The notes: generated by a model not told the origin, from the letters alone. Shown: positions 34,441 to 44,041, counted from the stretch's first letter. The stretch: 64,000 nucleotides of DNA from Bacteroidota bacterium (GCA_020444275.1 JAHLLG010000003.1:248001-312000); one strand, 5' to 3'. Program-made: numbers and translations.

Positions 34441-37101
34441 ATGTCAGAAGAAAAAAAGAGAATTTATCAGTTTGAGAATCAGGAATGGCTTGATTCTTTT
34501 GAATATATTATAAACAATGAGGAAGAACACAGACCGCAGGAAATTCTTAAGTTGTTGAAAAATATGGCAGTTGAGAAAGGTGTTAAATTAGATCCTTCTT
34601 TAACTACCCAGTTTATTAACACAATACCTAAGGCTCATGAGGTTGAATATGCCGGAGACCGAAGTCTGGAGCGTAAAATAAAAAGTATAATACGCTGGAA
34701 TGCTATGGCAATGGTAGTACAGGCGAATAAAAGGAAAGAGGGAATAGGAGGACATATTTCTACTTACGCTTCGGCTGCTACTTTGTACGAAGTAGGATTT
34801 AATCATTTCTTTAAAGGTAGCGATGGAGATTCGCCAGCTGATATCATTTATTTTCAGGGGCATGCATCACCAGGTATTTATGCAAGATCATTCTTGGAGG
34901 GGCGTATCTCTCAAACACAACTTGAGAACTTTAGAAGAGAGTTGAATCCGAAGGGTGGATTATCGTCATATCCACACCCGCGGTTAATGAAAGATTATTG
35001 GCAATTTCCAACTGTTTCAATGGGTATAGGGCCAATTACAGCTATTTATCAGGCACGGTTTAATAAGTATTTACTGGATAATGGATTGCTTAAAGAATCG
35101 AATCAAAAAGTATGGGCTTTTTTAGGTGATGGAGAAATGGACGAGCCGGAATCAATGGGGGCTTTAACATTAGCTGCAAGAGAAGAATTAGATAATTTGA
35201 TTTTTGTGATTAATTGTAACCTGCAACGTTTGGATGGTCCGGTACGAGGTAATGGTTCAGTTATTCAGGAGTTAGAAGGTGCTTTTCGTGGTGCCGGATG
35301 GAATGTAATAAAAGTTGTTCTGGGTTCTAATTGGGATCCGCTGCTCGAAAAAGATAAGAAGGGATTACTAAAGAAAAGATTAACCGAAATAGTAGATGGT
35401 GAACGTCAGAAACTTTCAACTGAAGAAGGTAGCTATATTCGAAAAGAGTTCTTTGGTAAGTCAAAAGAACTGAAAGCAATGGTTGAGGATTTAAGTGATG
35501 ATGAGCTGGTGAAATTGCGCCGTGGAGGGCATGATCCGCAGAAAGTATTTAATGCCTATAAATCGGCTACAGAAAATAAAGGAACACCAAGTGTAATTCT
35601 GGCTCAGACTATTAAAGGATATGGTTTGGGTGAAGCCGGAGAGGGACGTAATATTACGCATCAGCAAAAGAAACTAAACGAAAGTGAGTTGAAACATTTT
35701 CGTGATCGGTTTGATATTCCTCTCTCAGATGAAGATTTAAAAGATGCACCTTTTTATAAGCCCGATGAGGATAGTGAAGAGATTAAATATATTAAAGAAC
35801 AAAGAAAAAAGTTGGGAGGATATCTACCTAAAAGAAATCCTGAAACCCCGGATTTTAAAATGCCGCAAAAAGAAGTGTTTGAAGAATTCCTGAAAGGATC
35901 AGGTGAAAGAGATGTTGCTACTACAATGGCAGGAGTTCAATTGCTTGGTAAATTATTAAAAGATAAGAATATAGGGCAGTTAATAGTTCCTATTGTGCCT
36001 GATGAATCGCGTACGTTCGGTATGGATGCCTTGTTCCGTCAATCGGGTATTTATTCGCATAAAGGTCAGCTTTATGAACCAGTCGACAGAGAAAGTCTGA
36101 TGTATTATAAAGAAGCTAAAGATGGAGCCATTATTGAGGAAGGAATTACTGAAGCAGGCTCAATGTCTTCTTTCATAGCTGCCGGAACTGCTTATTCTAC
36201 ACATCAGATCAATACAATACCATTTTTTATTTTTTATTCCATGTTTGGGTTTCAACGTGTAGGTGATTTTATATGGGCAGCTGCCGATGCACGAACCAAA
36301 GGTTTTATGTTAGGTGGTACAGCAGGTAGAACTACACTTGCTGGTGAAGGTTTGCAGCATCAGGATGGACAAAGCCATCTGTTAGCACTTCCGGTTCCTG
36401 GAGTACGTGCCTACGATCCTGCTTTTGCATACGAACTGGCGGTAATTATTAGAGATGGAATTAAAACCATGTACCAGGATGGAGAAGATGTGTTTTATTA
36501 CATTACCATTATGAATGAAAAATATAAAATGCCTTCAATGCCCAAAACGAAAGGAATTGAAGACGGTATCATCAACGGAATGTACAAGTACAAGTCTGCG
36601 AAAAACAATAAACATAACTTAAATCTCTTAGGTAGCGGATCTATCTTAAATGAGGCCTTAAAAGCATCAGAAATTTTAAAGGATGATTATAACATTGAAG
36701 CTGATGTGTGGAGTATAACAAGTTATAAAAAGCTTTATGACAATGCGGTTGAAACCGATCGGGTAAACCGATTAAAAGGACAAAATAAAAAGACCTACAT
36801 AGAAGATTGCGTTGGCACAAAAAAAGGGGTATTTGTTGCTGCAAGCGATTATGTGAAGTCACTTCCTTTAGCTGTTTCTAATTGGTTCCCGGAATCGTTT
36901 ATTGCGTTAGGAACCGATGGTTATGGATTAAGTGAACATCGAGATGAATTAAGAGAATTTTTCGAAGTAAATGCAAATTATATTGCTTGGAGCGCTCTGA
37001 ATGCGCTTAAAGAGCAAGGTGAGATTAAACAGGAAGTGCTTACAAAAGCAAAAAAGAAATTAAAAATCAAAGCAAACAAACAATCTCCAATGAACAGATA
37101 G
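34441..37101 (+). CDS. aceE: pyruvate dehydrogenase E1 component, homodimeric type
   Basis: 886 residues, the length of AceE-type E1. The N-terminal domain has GGHISTYASAATLYEVGFNHFF and the thiamine diphosphate motif GDGEMDEPESMGALTLAAREELDNLIFVINCN. The middle domain has SYIRKEFFGKS, and the pyrimidine domain carries DESRTFGMDALFRQSGIYS. It decarboxylates pyruvate and acetylates the lipoyl group of E2. This single-chain E1 is the proteobacterial form; many Bacteroidota use a two-chain E1 or pyruvate:ferredoxin oxidoreductase instead. It heads E1-E2-E3 in order. Confidence 0.96.
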   Translation: MSEEKKRIYQFENQEWLDSFEYIINNEEEHRPQEILKLLKNMAVEKGVKLDPSLTTQFINTIPKAHEVEYAGDRSLERKIKSIIRWNAMAMVVQANKRKEGIGGHISTYASAATLYEVGFNHFFKGSDGDSPADIIYFQGHASPGIYARSFLEGRISQTQLENFRRELNPKGGLSSYPHPRLMKDYWQFPTVSMGIGPITAIYQARFNKYLLDNGLLKESNQKVWAFLGDGEMDEPESMGALTLAAREELDNLIFVINCNLQRLDGPVRGNGSVIQELEGAFRGAGWNVIKVVLGSNWDPLLEKDKKGLLKKRLTEIVDGERQKLSTEEGSYIRKEFFGKSKELKAMVEDLSDDELVKLRRGGHDPQKVFNAYKSATENKGTPSVILAQTIKGYGLGEAGEGRNITHQQKKLNESELKHFRDRFDIPLSDEDLKDAPFYKPDEDSEEIKYIKEQRKKLGGYLPKRNPETPDFKMPQKEVFEEFLKGSGERDVATTMAGVQLLGKLLKDKNIGQLIVPIVPDESRTFGMDALFRQSGIYSHKGQLYEPVDRESLMYYKEAKDGAIIEEGITEAGSMSSFIAAGTAYSTHQINTIPFFIFYSMFGFQRVGDFIWAAADARTKGFMLGGTAGRTTLAGEGLQHQDGQSHLLALPVPGVRAYDPAFAYELAVIIRDGIKTMYQDGEDVFYYITIMNEKYKMPSMPKTKGIEDGIINGMYKYKSAKNNKHNLNLLGSGSILNEALKASEILKDDYNIEADVWSITSYKKLYDNAVETDRVNRLKGQNKKTYIEDCVGTKKGVFVAASDYVKSLPLAVSNWFPESFIALGTDGYGLSEHRDELREFFEVNANYIAWSALNALKEQGEIKQEVLTKAKKKLKIKANKQSPMNR

Positions 37102-37137
37102 TTTTAAGAGCTTCGGTATAATTAAAAGAAAATAATT

Positions 37138-38415
37138 ATGAAAAAAGAAATAAAAATTCCGGATATAGCAGAAAATGTAGAAAAAGGATTAATTGCAGGT
37201 GTGTTAGTTTCAGAAGGTGATAAAGTTAGTAAGGATCAGCCTTTGGTTGAAATTGAAACAGATAAAGCTACTACCGATATTCCATCCGATTACGATGGTG
37301 TAATTAAAGAAGTTAAGGTTTCACAAGGCGATGAAGTTAGTGTTAACCAGGTGATCATGATTATTGAGGTTAAGGAGGCAGATAGTGGAAGTGAAGATGA
37401 AGAGACAAACAAAGAGAGTTCTGCACAAAAGAAACAAGAAGAAGATAAAACAGATGAGCAAGACCAGGATAAAAAAACTCATGAAAAGGACAAACCTGCT
37501 ATACATGAGCAGAAGAGCAGTGAAGAGGTGCAGCAGGAAGAGGTTCCTGCTTCTCCTTCCGTAAGAAGACTTGCCCGGGAGCTAAGTGTTGACATTACGC
37601 AGGTTCAGGGTAGTGGTCCGGGAGGAAGAATTACAAAAGAAGATATTGAATCGTATTCAGAAAAAGGATCAATTTCACCTAAACAGGTAAAAACAGAGCT
37701 ACCTGATTTTTCAAAATGGGGACCGGTTTCAAAAGAAAAAATGAACAATATAAGGAGAGTTACAGCTCAGAGTCTTTCTCAAGCCTGGCAAACAGTTCCG
37801 CATGTAACTCAGTTCGATGAGGCCGACATCACAAAACTGGAACAATTCAGAAAGAAACACCTGGAGAAAATAGAGAAAAAAGGTGGTAAGCTTACCGTAA
37901 CATCATTGCTGTTAAAAATTGTGGGATTTGCACTACAAAAGTTTCCTCAGTTTAATGCAAGTATTGATATGAACAACCAGGAAATCATTTACAAACACTA
38001 TTATAACATTGGAGTGGCAGCCGATACCGAACAAGGATTATTAGTTCCTGTGGTGCGCGATGTAAATAAAAAATCGCTGGCAGAGTTATCCGTTGAATTA
38101 TCCGAACTAGCCAAAAAAGCACGTAATAAAGAGCTATCCCTTGACGAGATGCAAGGAGGAAACTTTACCATCTCTAATCTAGGTGGTATTGGTGGCACAG
38201 GTTTTACGCCTATTGTTTATGCACCACAAGTTGCCATACTTGGAGTTTCTCGCTCAAAATATCAACCTGTATTGGTAGATGAAGAGTTTGAGAAAAGAAT
38301 GGTAATTCCATTATCGCTATCCTATGATCATAGATTGATAGATGGTGCCGATGCCGCAAGATTTTTACGATGGATTTGCGATGTAATAGAAGATCCTTAT
38401 GCAATGTTATTTTAA
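37138..38415 (+). CDS. aceF: dihydrolipoamide acetyltransferase, PDH E2
   Basis: 425 residues. There is one lipoyl domain (1-75) with the lipoylated Lys in EIETDKATTDI. A long charged linker rich in Glu, Lys, Asp and Gln spans about 80-135. The peripheral subunit-binding domain is ASPSVRRLARELSVDITQVQGSGPGGRI. The catalytic domain carries YDHRLIDGADAARFL near the end. It transfers the acetyl group to CoA. E. coli AceF has three lipoyl domains; this form has one. It starts 36 bp after aceE. Confidence 0.95.
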   Translation: MKKEIKIPDIAENVEKGLIAGVLVSEGDKVSKDQPLVEIETDKATTDIPSDYDGVIKEVKVSQGDEVSVNQVIMIIEVKEADSGSEDEETNKESSAQKKQEEDKTDEQDQDKKTHEKDKPAIHEQKSSEEVQQEEVPASPSVRRLARELSVDITQVQGSGPGGRITKEDIESYSEKGSISPKQVKTELPDFSKWGPVSKEKMNNIRRVTAQSLSQAWQTVPHVTQFDEADITKLEQFRKKHLEKIEKKGGKLTVTSLLLKIVGFALQKFPQFNASIDMNNQEIIYKHYYNIGVAADTEQGLLVPVVRDVNKKSLAELSVELSELAKKARNKELSLDEMQGGNFTISNLGGIGGTGFTPIVYAPQVAILGVSRSKYQPVLVDEEFEKRMVIPLSLSYDHRLIDGADAARFLRWICDVIEDPYAMLF

Positions 38416-38427
38416 AAATTTAGATCT

Positions 38428-39849
38428 ATGAGTGAAAGAGAAACACATGATTTAGTAATAATTGGAGCCGGACCTGGAGGTTACCGGGCAGCATTTATGG
38501 CTGCAGACCTGGGATTAAGTGTAACTTTAATCGATCCGGAATTAAACCCGGGAGGAGTTTGTCTTTACAGAGGTTGTATACCTACCAAAGCATTATTGCA
38601 TTTGACTAAAATTAAAACAGATGCACACCATGCTGCAGATTTGGGAATTAAATTTTCAGATCCGGACATTAATATGGACAAAGTAATCGATTGGAAAAAT
38701 AAGGTGGTTAAACAACTTACAGGAGGTTTAGGTCAGTTAGTAAAAGCTCGAAAAATAAACTATATAAAAGCTAGAGCAAAGTTTATTAATTCAAATACTC
38801 TTGAGTTAATTGGAGGAGATAATAAGGGAGATAAAATCACCTTTAAAAAGGCTATAATAGCTACCGGAGTAAAACCTGTCAGAATTAAAACTTTTGATAT
38901 AGGTAGCGAACATATATTGGATTCCTCAAAAGCTCTGGACCTGAAGGAAGTTCCAAAAAAAATGCTGGTAATTGGAGGTGGATACATTGGCTTAGAAATG
39001 GCTACTATATACCAATCATTAGGTTCGGAGGTTTCTGTTGTTGAGCTCACCAAAGACTTTATGCCTGGTATGGATCCTGATCTTATTGCTGAATATAAAA
39101 AGGCTAACCAAGATACTTTTAAAGAAGTATTTCTTGAGACGAAAGTGGATAAGATCGAAGAAAAGAATAAGATGCTGGAAGTATCTTTTAAGGATAAAAA
39201 TAATAAATCATTTCAAAAGAAATACAACAAACTGCTTGTTGCAGTAGGGCAGAGTCCAAATACTGAAAAATTGGGTTTAGAAAATACTAATGTTAAACAA
39301 GATAATAAAGGATTTGTTAATGTAGATAAACATCAACAAACTAGTAATGAAAATATTTTTGCCATTGGTGATATTTCCGGACCTCCTTTACTGGCACACA
39401 AAGCAAGTTACGAAGGTGTAGTTGCAGTTGAAACTATAGCTGGGGAAAAAGAAGCTTTAAACGATGCCAAAGCTATACCGGGTGTGGTGTATACCGAACC
39501 TGAAATTGCAACCGCCGGATTGAGTGAAACCGATGCGAAGAGGAAAAGTATCAATTACAAAGTAGTTAAGTTTCCATGGGCAGCATCTGGAAGAGCAGTT
39601 GCAATGAATGAAAAGCATGGTTTTACAAAACTAATTATTGACAAGGATACAGAACGTATTCTGGGTGCTGGAATCGTGGGCCGAAATGCCGGCGATATGA
39701 TTTCTGAATTGGTATTAGCTATTGAAATGGCTGCCACAGCCAAAGATATTGCTTTAACCATTCATCCACATCCTACATTAGCAGAAACAATTATGGAAGC
39801 AGCAGAAATGTTTTACGGACACGCCGCCCATATATTCTCTAAAAAATAA
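38428..39849 (+). CDS. lpd: dihydrolipoyl dehydrogenase, PDH E3
   Basis: 473 residues. FAD binding: VIIGAGPGGYRAAFMAADLG. The redox disulfide is in GGVCLYRGCIPTKAL, with four residues between the Cys. NAD binding: VIGGGYIGLEMATIYQSLGSEV. Second FAD motif: NIFAIGDISG. The catalytic C-terminal HPHPTLAETIMEA is intact, unlike in the related protein at 31664. It re-oxidises the lipoyl group of E2 with NAD+. It begins 12 bp after E2. Confidence 0.96.
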   Translation: MSERETHDLVIIGAGPGGYRAAFMAADLGLSVTLIDPELNPGGVCLYRGCIPTKALLHLTKIKTDAHHAADLGIKFSDPDINMDKVIDWKNKVVKQLTGGLGQLVKARKINYIKARAKFINSNTLELIGGDNKGDKITFKKAIIATGVKPVRIKTFDIGSEHILDSSKALDLKEVPKKMLVIGGGYIGLEMATIYQSLGSEVSVVELTKDFMPGMDPDLIAEYKKANQDTFKEVFLETKVDKIEEKNKMLEVSFKDKNNKSFQKKYNKLLVAVGQSPNTEKLGLENTNVKQDNKGFVNVDKHQQTSNENIFAIGDISGPPLLAHKASYEGVVAVETIAGEKEALNDAKAIPGVVYTEPEIATAGLSETDAKRKSINYKVVKFPWAASGRAVAMNEKHGFTKLIIDKDTERILGAGIVGRNAGDMISELVLAIEMAATAKDIALTIHPHPTLAETIMEAAEMFYGHAAHIFSKK

Positions 39850-39859
39850 ATGGAAAATT

Positions 39860-40717
39860 ATGAAAACAATTATTATTAGCGATATTAAAGGAAAAGATAA
39901 AAGTATTATACCTTATGGTTTAAACCTGGCAAAGAAACTGGAATGTGAGGTAGATATTCTACATATTGTTGATTCAAGATCTTTGCATGGTGTTCAAAGT
40001 GCTTATTCAGATTCACAATCAGTAACGCCGGGAAAAAAGTTGTCACATCAGGAAATTATCGAAAGGGAGAAGAAACATGCAGAAATGGAGCTGGATAAGA
40101 TTTTGAGCAGAGAAGCCTCTATGTTAAATTATCCGCTAAAAATAAATACATTTGTTGTTGAAGGAAGTATTGAAAGAAAAATTCGAGAACAAATAAAAAC
40201 AGACAATGATACTGTTTTATTAATCAATTCAGAACATGATAATTTTATTTTTCATTCGAAGTCAGAGATTTTAGATACTATATATAACCTGGATACGGCT
40301 ACTTTATTAGTTCCGGGAGATACTTCATTCCATGAATTTAAGAATGTATTTCTGTTATCAAATCCGGCTCCACGGAAGATAAAAAGACTAAAAAAGAAAA
40401 TGTCCTTTTTAAAAGTCTTTAATCCTGTTATTAAAGCAATTCATGTAGTTCGTGCAAAAAATTATGATCGATTAATGCAAAAGGATAAAATCCTGGAAAG
40501 TATAAGAAAAGATCGATTTACACCTTTTGAATTTAAATCCATTACGCTAGCAGGCAAAAAGTTTATGCCAACGTTGAGTGGTTTTATTGAAAAGGAAACT
40601 CCGGATTTAATCATGAATTTGATGAATCGAAAAAGTATCTTTAAAAGAATGCTTCAGAAAAAAAGGTACCAAAATATCATGAATAGTACCAAGATTCCAT
40701 TTTTACTGCTTGGTTAG
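39860..40717 (+). CDS. universal stress protein-like, two-domain
   Basis: 285 residues. The N-terminal half has a UspA-like fold: MKTIIISDIKGKDKSIIPYGLNLAKKLECEVDILHIVD. The C-terminal half is divergent and lacks a clear G-2x-G-9x-G nucleotide motif. It is cytoplasmic. It begins 10 bp after lpd, so it closes the PDH operon. Its end overlaps the convergent permease gene by 15 bp. The function may be protein-protein rather than ATP binding. It is a distant relative of the Usp protein at 50855. Confidence 0.72.
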   Translation: MKTIIISDIKGKDKSIIPYGLNLAKKLECEVDILHIVDSRSLHGVQSAYSDSQSVTPGKKLSHQEIIEREKKHAEMELDKILSREASMLNYPLKINTFVVEGSIERKIREQIKTDNDTVLLINSEHDNFIFHSKSEILDTIYNLDTATLLVPGDTSFHEFKNVFLLSNPAPRKIKRLKKKMSFLKVFNPVIKAIHVVRAKNYDRLMQKDKILESIRKDRFTPFEFKSITLAGKKFMPTLSGFIEKETPDLIMNLMNRKSIFKRMLQKKRYQNIMNSTKIPFLLLG

Positions 40718-42037
40718 AAACCTATTGAATAATGCAAATAGGCCTTTGTGTTTGCTTATTTCAACTTTTCGGTTAGTTATTAGTCGTATCAACAATTCTA
40801 TTAATATGGAGAAGGCAAAAAGTCCTATAAATAAGAATAGTATTGTGTAAGAGTCTTTTATCGAATGTATTAGAAAAAGAACAATAACTGATAACGTAGA
40901 TAGTAATGCTAAAATAACCATTATAGTTGAGGCTCTCGTGATTTTAACTAATTTAAGGTGTCCTAAATGGGTTACAGCATGAATAAACAGAAGTGAAATT
41001 GAACCTATCGCTGCAATTTGAAGAATATTCAAAAATAAGATCAACAAGCTTGTTAATATAACAGTAACCACAAGGCCTTCTCTGGTTTTACCAATAGGTT
41101 TTGCAAAAAAGCCTGGAAGTTCACCGTTTCTTACCATCTGATATGTGATATTATTGGCTGCATATAATACAGCATTGATTGATGATGAGGTAGAGAATAG
41201 TGCAGCTATAGCAATTATAGTAAACCCTGCCATTCCAAATGCTGGTTTTGCTGCTTCTGCCAGAGCATAATCTTTGGCTTGTATTACTTCGTTAACCTCA
41301 AGATTCCCAAATACAGCAATAGAAAGTGCTGTATAAATAGTCATCGTTATAAGTATCGAAATAAATATTGCGCGTGGCACGGTTTTACCCGGATTGGGAA
41401 CATCCTCCGCTGTATTTGTTATAATTCGAAATCCTTCGTAAGAGAAAAAGGTAATTGCAATACTATAAAAGATGTTATTGGGTGTTGGATATAAATTAGG
41501 TGCCATTAATTCAGGTTTCATGTGCCATAAACCCGCAACTGCAAAAGAGATCAGAATTAATATGGTAAGAATAGTGGCAAAATTCTCGAACTTAACAACT
41601 TTTTTTAGCCCGATAAAGTGAATGGTTCCCAGTATAAAAACACTAGCCAGAGAAAAAATATTTACAAATAATAACGAATCTTTTACACTAAATAAAGCTG
41701 CAGCATAGCTCCCAAATGCTTTACTAAGAAGTGCCAAAGCAATTATGGATGAAAGATAGAGCATAACACTTATCCCTCCTGTAAAAATATTTGTGCCAAA
41801 TGCTTGTACCACATATTCTACAATACCTCCGGCAGCAGGATATGTTGCACCTAATTTTGCTAACGAATAACCACTAATTGCTGCAACCATAGCACCGATA
41901 ATAAACGAAATGTAAACTGCTTTTCCTGCTATTGATCCGGCTTGTCCTATTAAAGCAAAAATACCTGCTCCAATCATTGCTCCAACACCAATTCCTACAG
42001 CCGACCATAAACTAATCTTCTTTGTTGAGTTATCCAT
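40703..42037 (-). CDS. APC-superfamily amino acid permease
   Basis: 444 residues with about twelve membrane helices. The first helix has GVGAMIGAGIFALIG and the sixth region FFSYEGFRIITNTAEDVPNPGKTVPRAI, both standard APC features. Substrate unknown. It is a paralogue of the transporter at 25766 and converges with the Usp-like gene. The small membrane-protein gene lies 58 bp upstream in the same direction, so they may share a transcript. Confidence 0.92.
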   Translation of the reverse strand: MDNSTKKISLWSAVGIGVGAMIGAGIFALIGQAGSIAGKAVYISFIIGAMVAAISGYSLAKLGATYPAAGGIVEYVVQAFGTNIFTGGISVMLYLSSIIALALLSKAFGSYAAALFSVKDSLLFVNIFSLASVFILGTIHFIGLKKVVKFENFATILTILILISFAVAGLWHMKPELMAPNLYPTPNNIFYSIAITFFSYEGFRIITNTAEDVPNPGKTVPRAIFISILITMTIYTALSIAVFGNLEVNEVIQAKDYALAEAAKPAFGMAGFTIIAIAALFSTSSSINAVLYAANNITYQMVRNGELPGFFAKPIGKTREGLVVTVILTSLLILFLNILQIAAIGSISLLFIHAVTHLGHLKLVKITRASTIMVILALLSTLSVIVLFLIHSIKDSYTILFLFIGLFAFSILIELLIRLITNRKVEISKHKGLFALFNRFLTKQ

Positions 42038-42095
42038 CTTTTTATTGTAATTAAAAAAGGACAGTTACATGAAATGTATCTGTCCGTTAAATTAT

Positions 42096-42452
42096 TTAAA
42101 TGATTAATCCCCAAATTACTGCTGTTATCAGTAATACCATTAAGAACCAAAAAAATACGCCAAATGCAACTTTTGATGGTTCACTTTCCACCGGATCTAT
42201 TTTGCCTCGGTGTACCGGGGTTGATGCTGCCATGAAAAAGGCAAAAAGCAATATAACAAACATTACCGGAAACCAGGCAACGCCTTGGTAGTAAGGGCCA
42301 ATAGGAGTGATCCATGCATCTGCTGCAATACCTGCTAAGATTAAAATGAGCAGAACAGACCAAAAATTTCCCCAGGGTCCGGTCGATTTAAAAACGTAGT
42401 AAAAAACTACACCTACTAAAAATGCAGCTAATGCAATTAAAATAAATTTCAT
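42096..42452 (-). CDS. small integral membrane protein, unknown function
   Basis: About 118 residues from the second ATG at 42452; the track start at 42461 adds three. It has four hydrophobic stretches: MKFILIALAAFLVGVVFYYVF, a Trp-rich SVLLILILAGIAADAW, FPVMFVILLFAFFMAA and a C-terminal FFWFLMVLLITAVIWGLII. I recognise no domain. It lies just upstream of the APC permease on the same strand. A TGGCAT box is found about 50-60 bp before the start. Confidence 0.7.
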   Translation of the reverse strand: MKFILIALAAFLVGVVFYYVFKSTGPWGNFWSVLLILILAGIAADAWITPIGPYYQGVAWFPVMFVILLFAFFMAASTPVHRGKIDPVESEPSKVAFGVFFWFLMVLLITAVIWGLII

Positions 42453-42499
42453 AAATAACATAATAAATAATTTTTGTAGTTAGAATCAATTAGTATTTA

Positions 42500-42514
42500 T
42501 GAAAAATTATGCCA
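42500..42514 (-). promoter_or_regulatory. -24-like TGGCAT box for the membrane protein/permease pair
   Basis: On the minus strand, ATGGCATAATTTTTCA: a good -24 half with CA instead of GC at the -12 position. It lies about 52-61 bp before the candidate starts. Confidence 0.35.
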
Positions 42515-42549
42515 TGCTTGCTTGTTAAATTTTAAATAACATTGAACCC

Positions 42550-42564
42550 CCCTATTTAATAGGG
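42550..42564. promoter_or_regulatory. perfect 15-bp palindrome in divergent promoter region
   Basis: CCCTATTTAATAGGG has seven paired bases either side of a central T. It differs in phase from the TGTGG-N7-CCACA sites and may be a separate operator. It lies between the membrane-protein gene and the EF-hand operon. Confidence 0.4.
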
Positions 42565-42612
42565 TAATTGATTGGCAAATTAAAAAATAGGATTTATGAT
42601 GTTTAATTTAAA

Positions 42613-42649
42613 TGTGGATTTATTCTACATACCTTGGAAAAATTTCACA
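42613..42649. promoter_or_regulatory. paired 17-bp activator-like sites before the EF-hand operon
   Basis: TGTGGATTTATTCTACA (42613-42629) differs in one base from the site at 10830. CTTGGAAAAATTTCACA (42633-42649) is a weaker copy centred 20 bp on. They could serve both divergent genes. Confidence 0.55.
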
Positions 42650-42790
42650 TGGTTATCTCAACAGGATTTTAAAATCGTTTTTTATTCAATTCTTTATATT
42701 ATATGAAAAGATTTTGTATTTCCTATCATAGCCATGTAATAGAAAATTAATCTTCATCTGCTCTAAGATATTACTTAACAATTGCATTTT

Positions 42791-42806
42791 TGGCATTGAA
42801 TTAGAA
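42791..42806 (+). promoter_or_regulatory. sigma-54-like promoter of the EF-hand operon
   Basis: TTTTGGCATTGAATTAGA: GG-N10-GA, one mismatch from GG-N10-GC, about 64 bp before the start codon. Confidence 0.4.
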
Positions 42807-42856
42807 TAACTATTACTAAAAAAAGTAAAACTAAAATTAAAAAGGGGATTTATATT

Positions 42857-43399
42857 ATGAAGAAATTTAGATCAGTATTAATAGGATTATTCTTATCAAT
42901 CTTGATGATAAGTGCAAACTATGCTCAAAATGATTTAACGTTTGAGGATTGGGATAAGAATGTAGACAATCTTATTTCACGATCCGAATTTGTTGAACGT
43001 TTTACAAAAAACTATGCAAACGACTGGAATAACAAAGATGATGAACATCTTGATGATGAAGACTTTTTTCTATCAACATACAAAATTTGGGATGTTGATA
43101 ATGACGAACTCCTGAGTAAAGAAGAGTGGTTATTCGGGTACGATTATTACTACGGTGATTATATAATTGATGATTATGTAGCAATTGATACCGATGGAGA
43201 TGGTTTCATTGAGTATACCGAATATTACAACTATTTATATCCCACAAGCTATTATGTAACTTGGGATGTTGATAAGGATACATATTTAAATGAGTATGAG
43301 CTTGCTCGTTTAGTTTTTAATAACTGGGATATCGATGATGATAATTTTATTGAGAAAGACGAGTATATAAAGTTCGATGCATATTACTTAGATATTTAA
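42857..43399 (+). CDS. exported EF-hand repeat protein
   Basis: 180 residues. A signal peptide (FRSVLIGLFLSILMISANYAQ) precedes about six Asp-rich EF-hand-like loops, for example DWDKNVDNLISRSEF, DVDNDELLSKEEW, DTDGDGFIEYTEY and DIDDDNFIEKDEY. The third has all canonical DxDxDG ligands; others are variants. It should bind several Ca2+ ions in the periplasm or outside. It is a tandem paralogue of the next gene, differing mainly in the N-terminus. The role is unknown: calcium buffering, adhesion or sensing are all possible. Confidence 0.85.
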   Translation: MKKFRSVLIGLFLSILMISANYAQNDLTFEDWDKNVDNLISRSEFVERFTKNYANDWNNKDDEHLDDEDFFLSTYKIWDVDNDELLSKEEWLFGYDYYYGDYIIDDYVAIDTDGDGFIEYTEYYNYLYPTSYYVTWDVDKDTYLNEYELARLVFNNWDIDDDNFIEKDEYIKFDAYYLDI

Positions 43400-43413
43400 C
43401 ACAGTATAAAAAA

Positions 43414-43466
43414 GATAACAACCGGGAATTTAGGTATTGTTAGCCCTAAGGTTCCTGGTCGTTATT
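43414..43466 (+). terminator. long imperfect hairpin between the EF-hand genes
   Basis: About 20 bases from gataacaaccgggaatttagg pair, with G-U pairs, with cctaaggttcctggtcgttat across an 11-nt loop. Only a short T-rich stretch follows. It may be a partial terminator or a processing stem that makes expression of the first EF-hand gene differ from the genes after it. Confidence 0.45.
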
Positions 43467-43504
43467 TATAATGATTTTTAAACCATAAAATTAAAGCATA
43501 AGTT

Positions 43505-44041
43505 ATGAAGAAAATAATAGGATTAATATTAAGTATTGTATTTCTGTTACCTATAGCGTGTAACAGAACAAGTGAATTAACATTCATGGACTTTGATAAA
43601 GACGGAAATAACGAAATAAGTAAACAGGAATTTACAGATGTTTTTACTGCCAATTTCTACGACGATTGGAATAAAAATGATGATGAATATTTAGATGATG
43701 AAGATTTTTATTTAACAGTTTTTGAGATTTGGGATGAAGACAAAGATAAGTTATTATCAAAGGAAGAGTGGTTATATGGTTATGATTACTATTATGGCGA
43801 TTATATTGTAACTGATTATGATGCTATTGATACCAATGGAAACGGATTTATCGAGTACTCTGAATACGTAGGAGCATTAGAAGATACTGATTTTTATTTA
43901 GAGTGGGACCTGGATGCTAGTGAATATTTATCTGATAAAGAATTGGCAGAAGGTGTATTTAATCATTGGGATATCAATAAAAATGGTACTCTTGAACCAA
44001 AAGAGTATACTGATTTTGACTTGTATTACCTGGATATATAA
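43505..44041 (+). CDS. EF-hand repeat lipoprotein
   Basis: 178 residues. A lipoprotein signal with lipobox PIAC places it on a membrane surface, unlike its paralogue upstream, which has a plain signal peptide. Six EF-hand-like loops follow, including the canonical DFDKDGNNEISKQEF and DTNGNGFIEYSEY and variants such as DEDKDKLLSKEEW and DINKNGTLEPKEY. The two proteins share order and end (DLYYLDI against DAYYLDI), so they arose by tandem duplication. Calcium binding is expected; function unknown. Confidence 0.87.
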   Translation: MKKIIGLILSIVFLLPIACNRTSELTFMDFDKDGNNEISKQEFTDVFTANFYDDWNKNDDEYLDDEDFYLTVFEIWDEDKDKLLSKEEWLYGYDYYYGDYIVTDYDAIDTNGNGFIEYSEYVGALEDTDFYLEWDLDASEYLSDKELAEGVFNHWDINKNGTLEPKEYTDFDLYYLDI

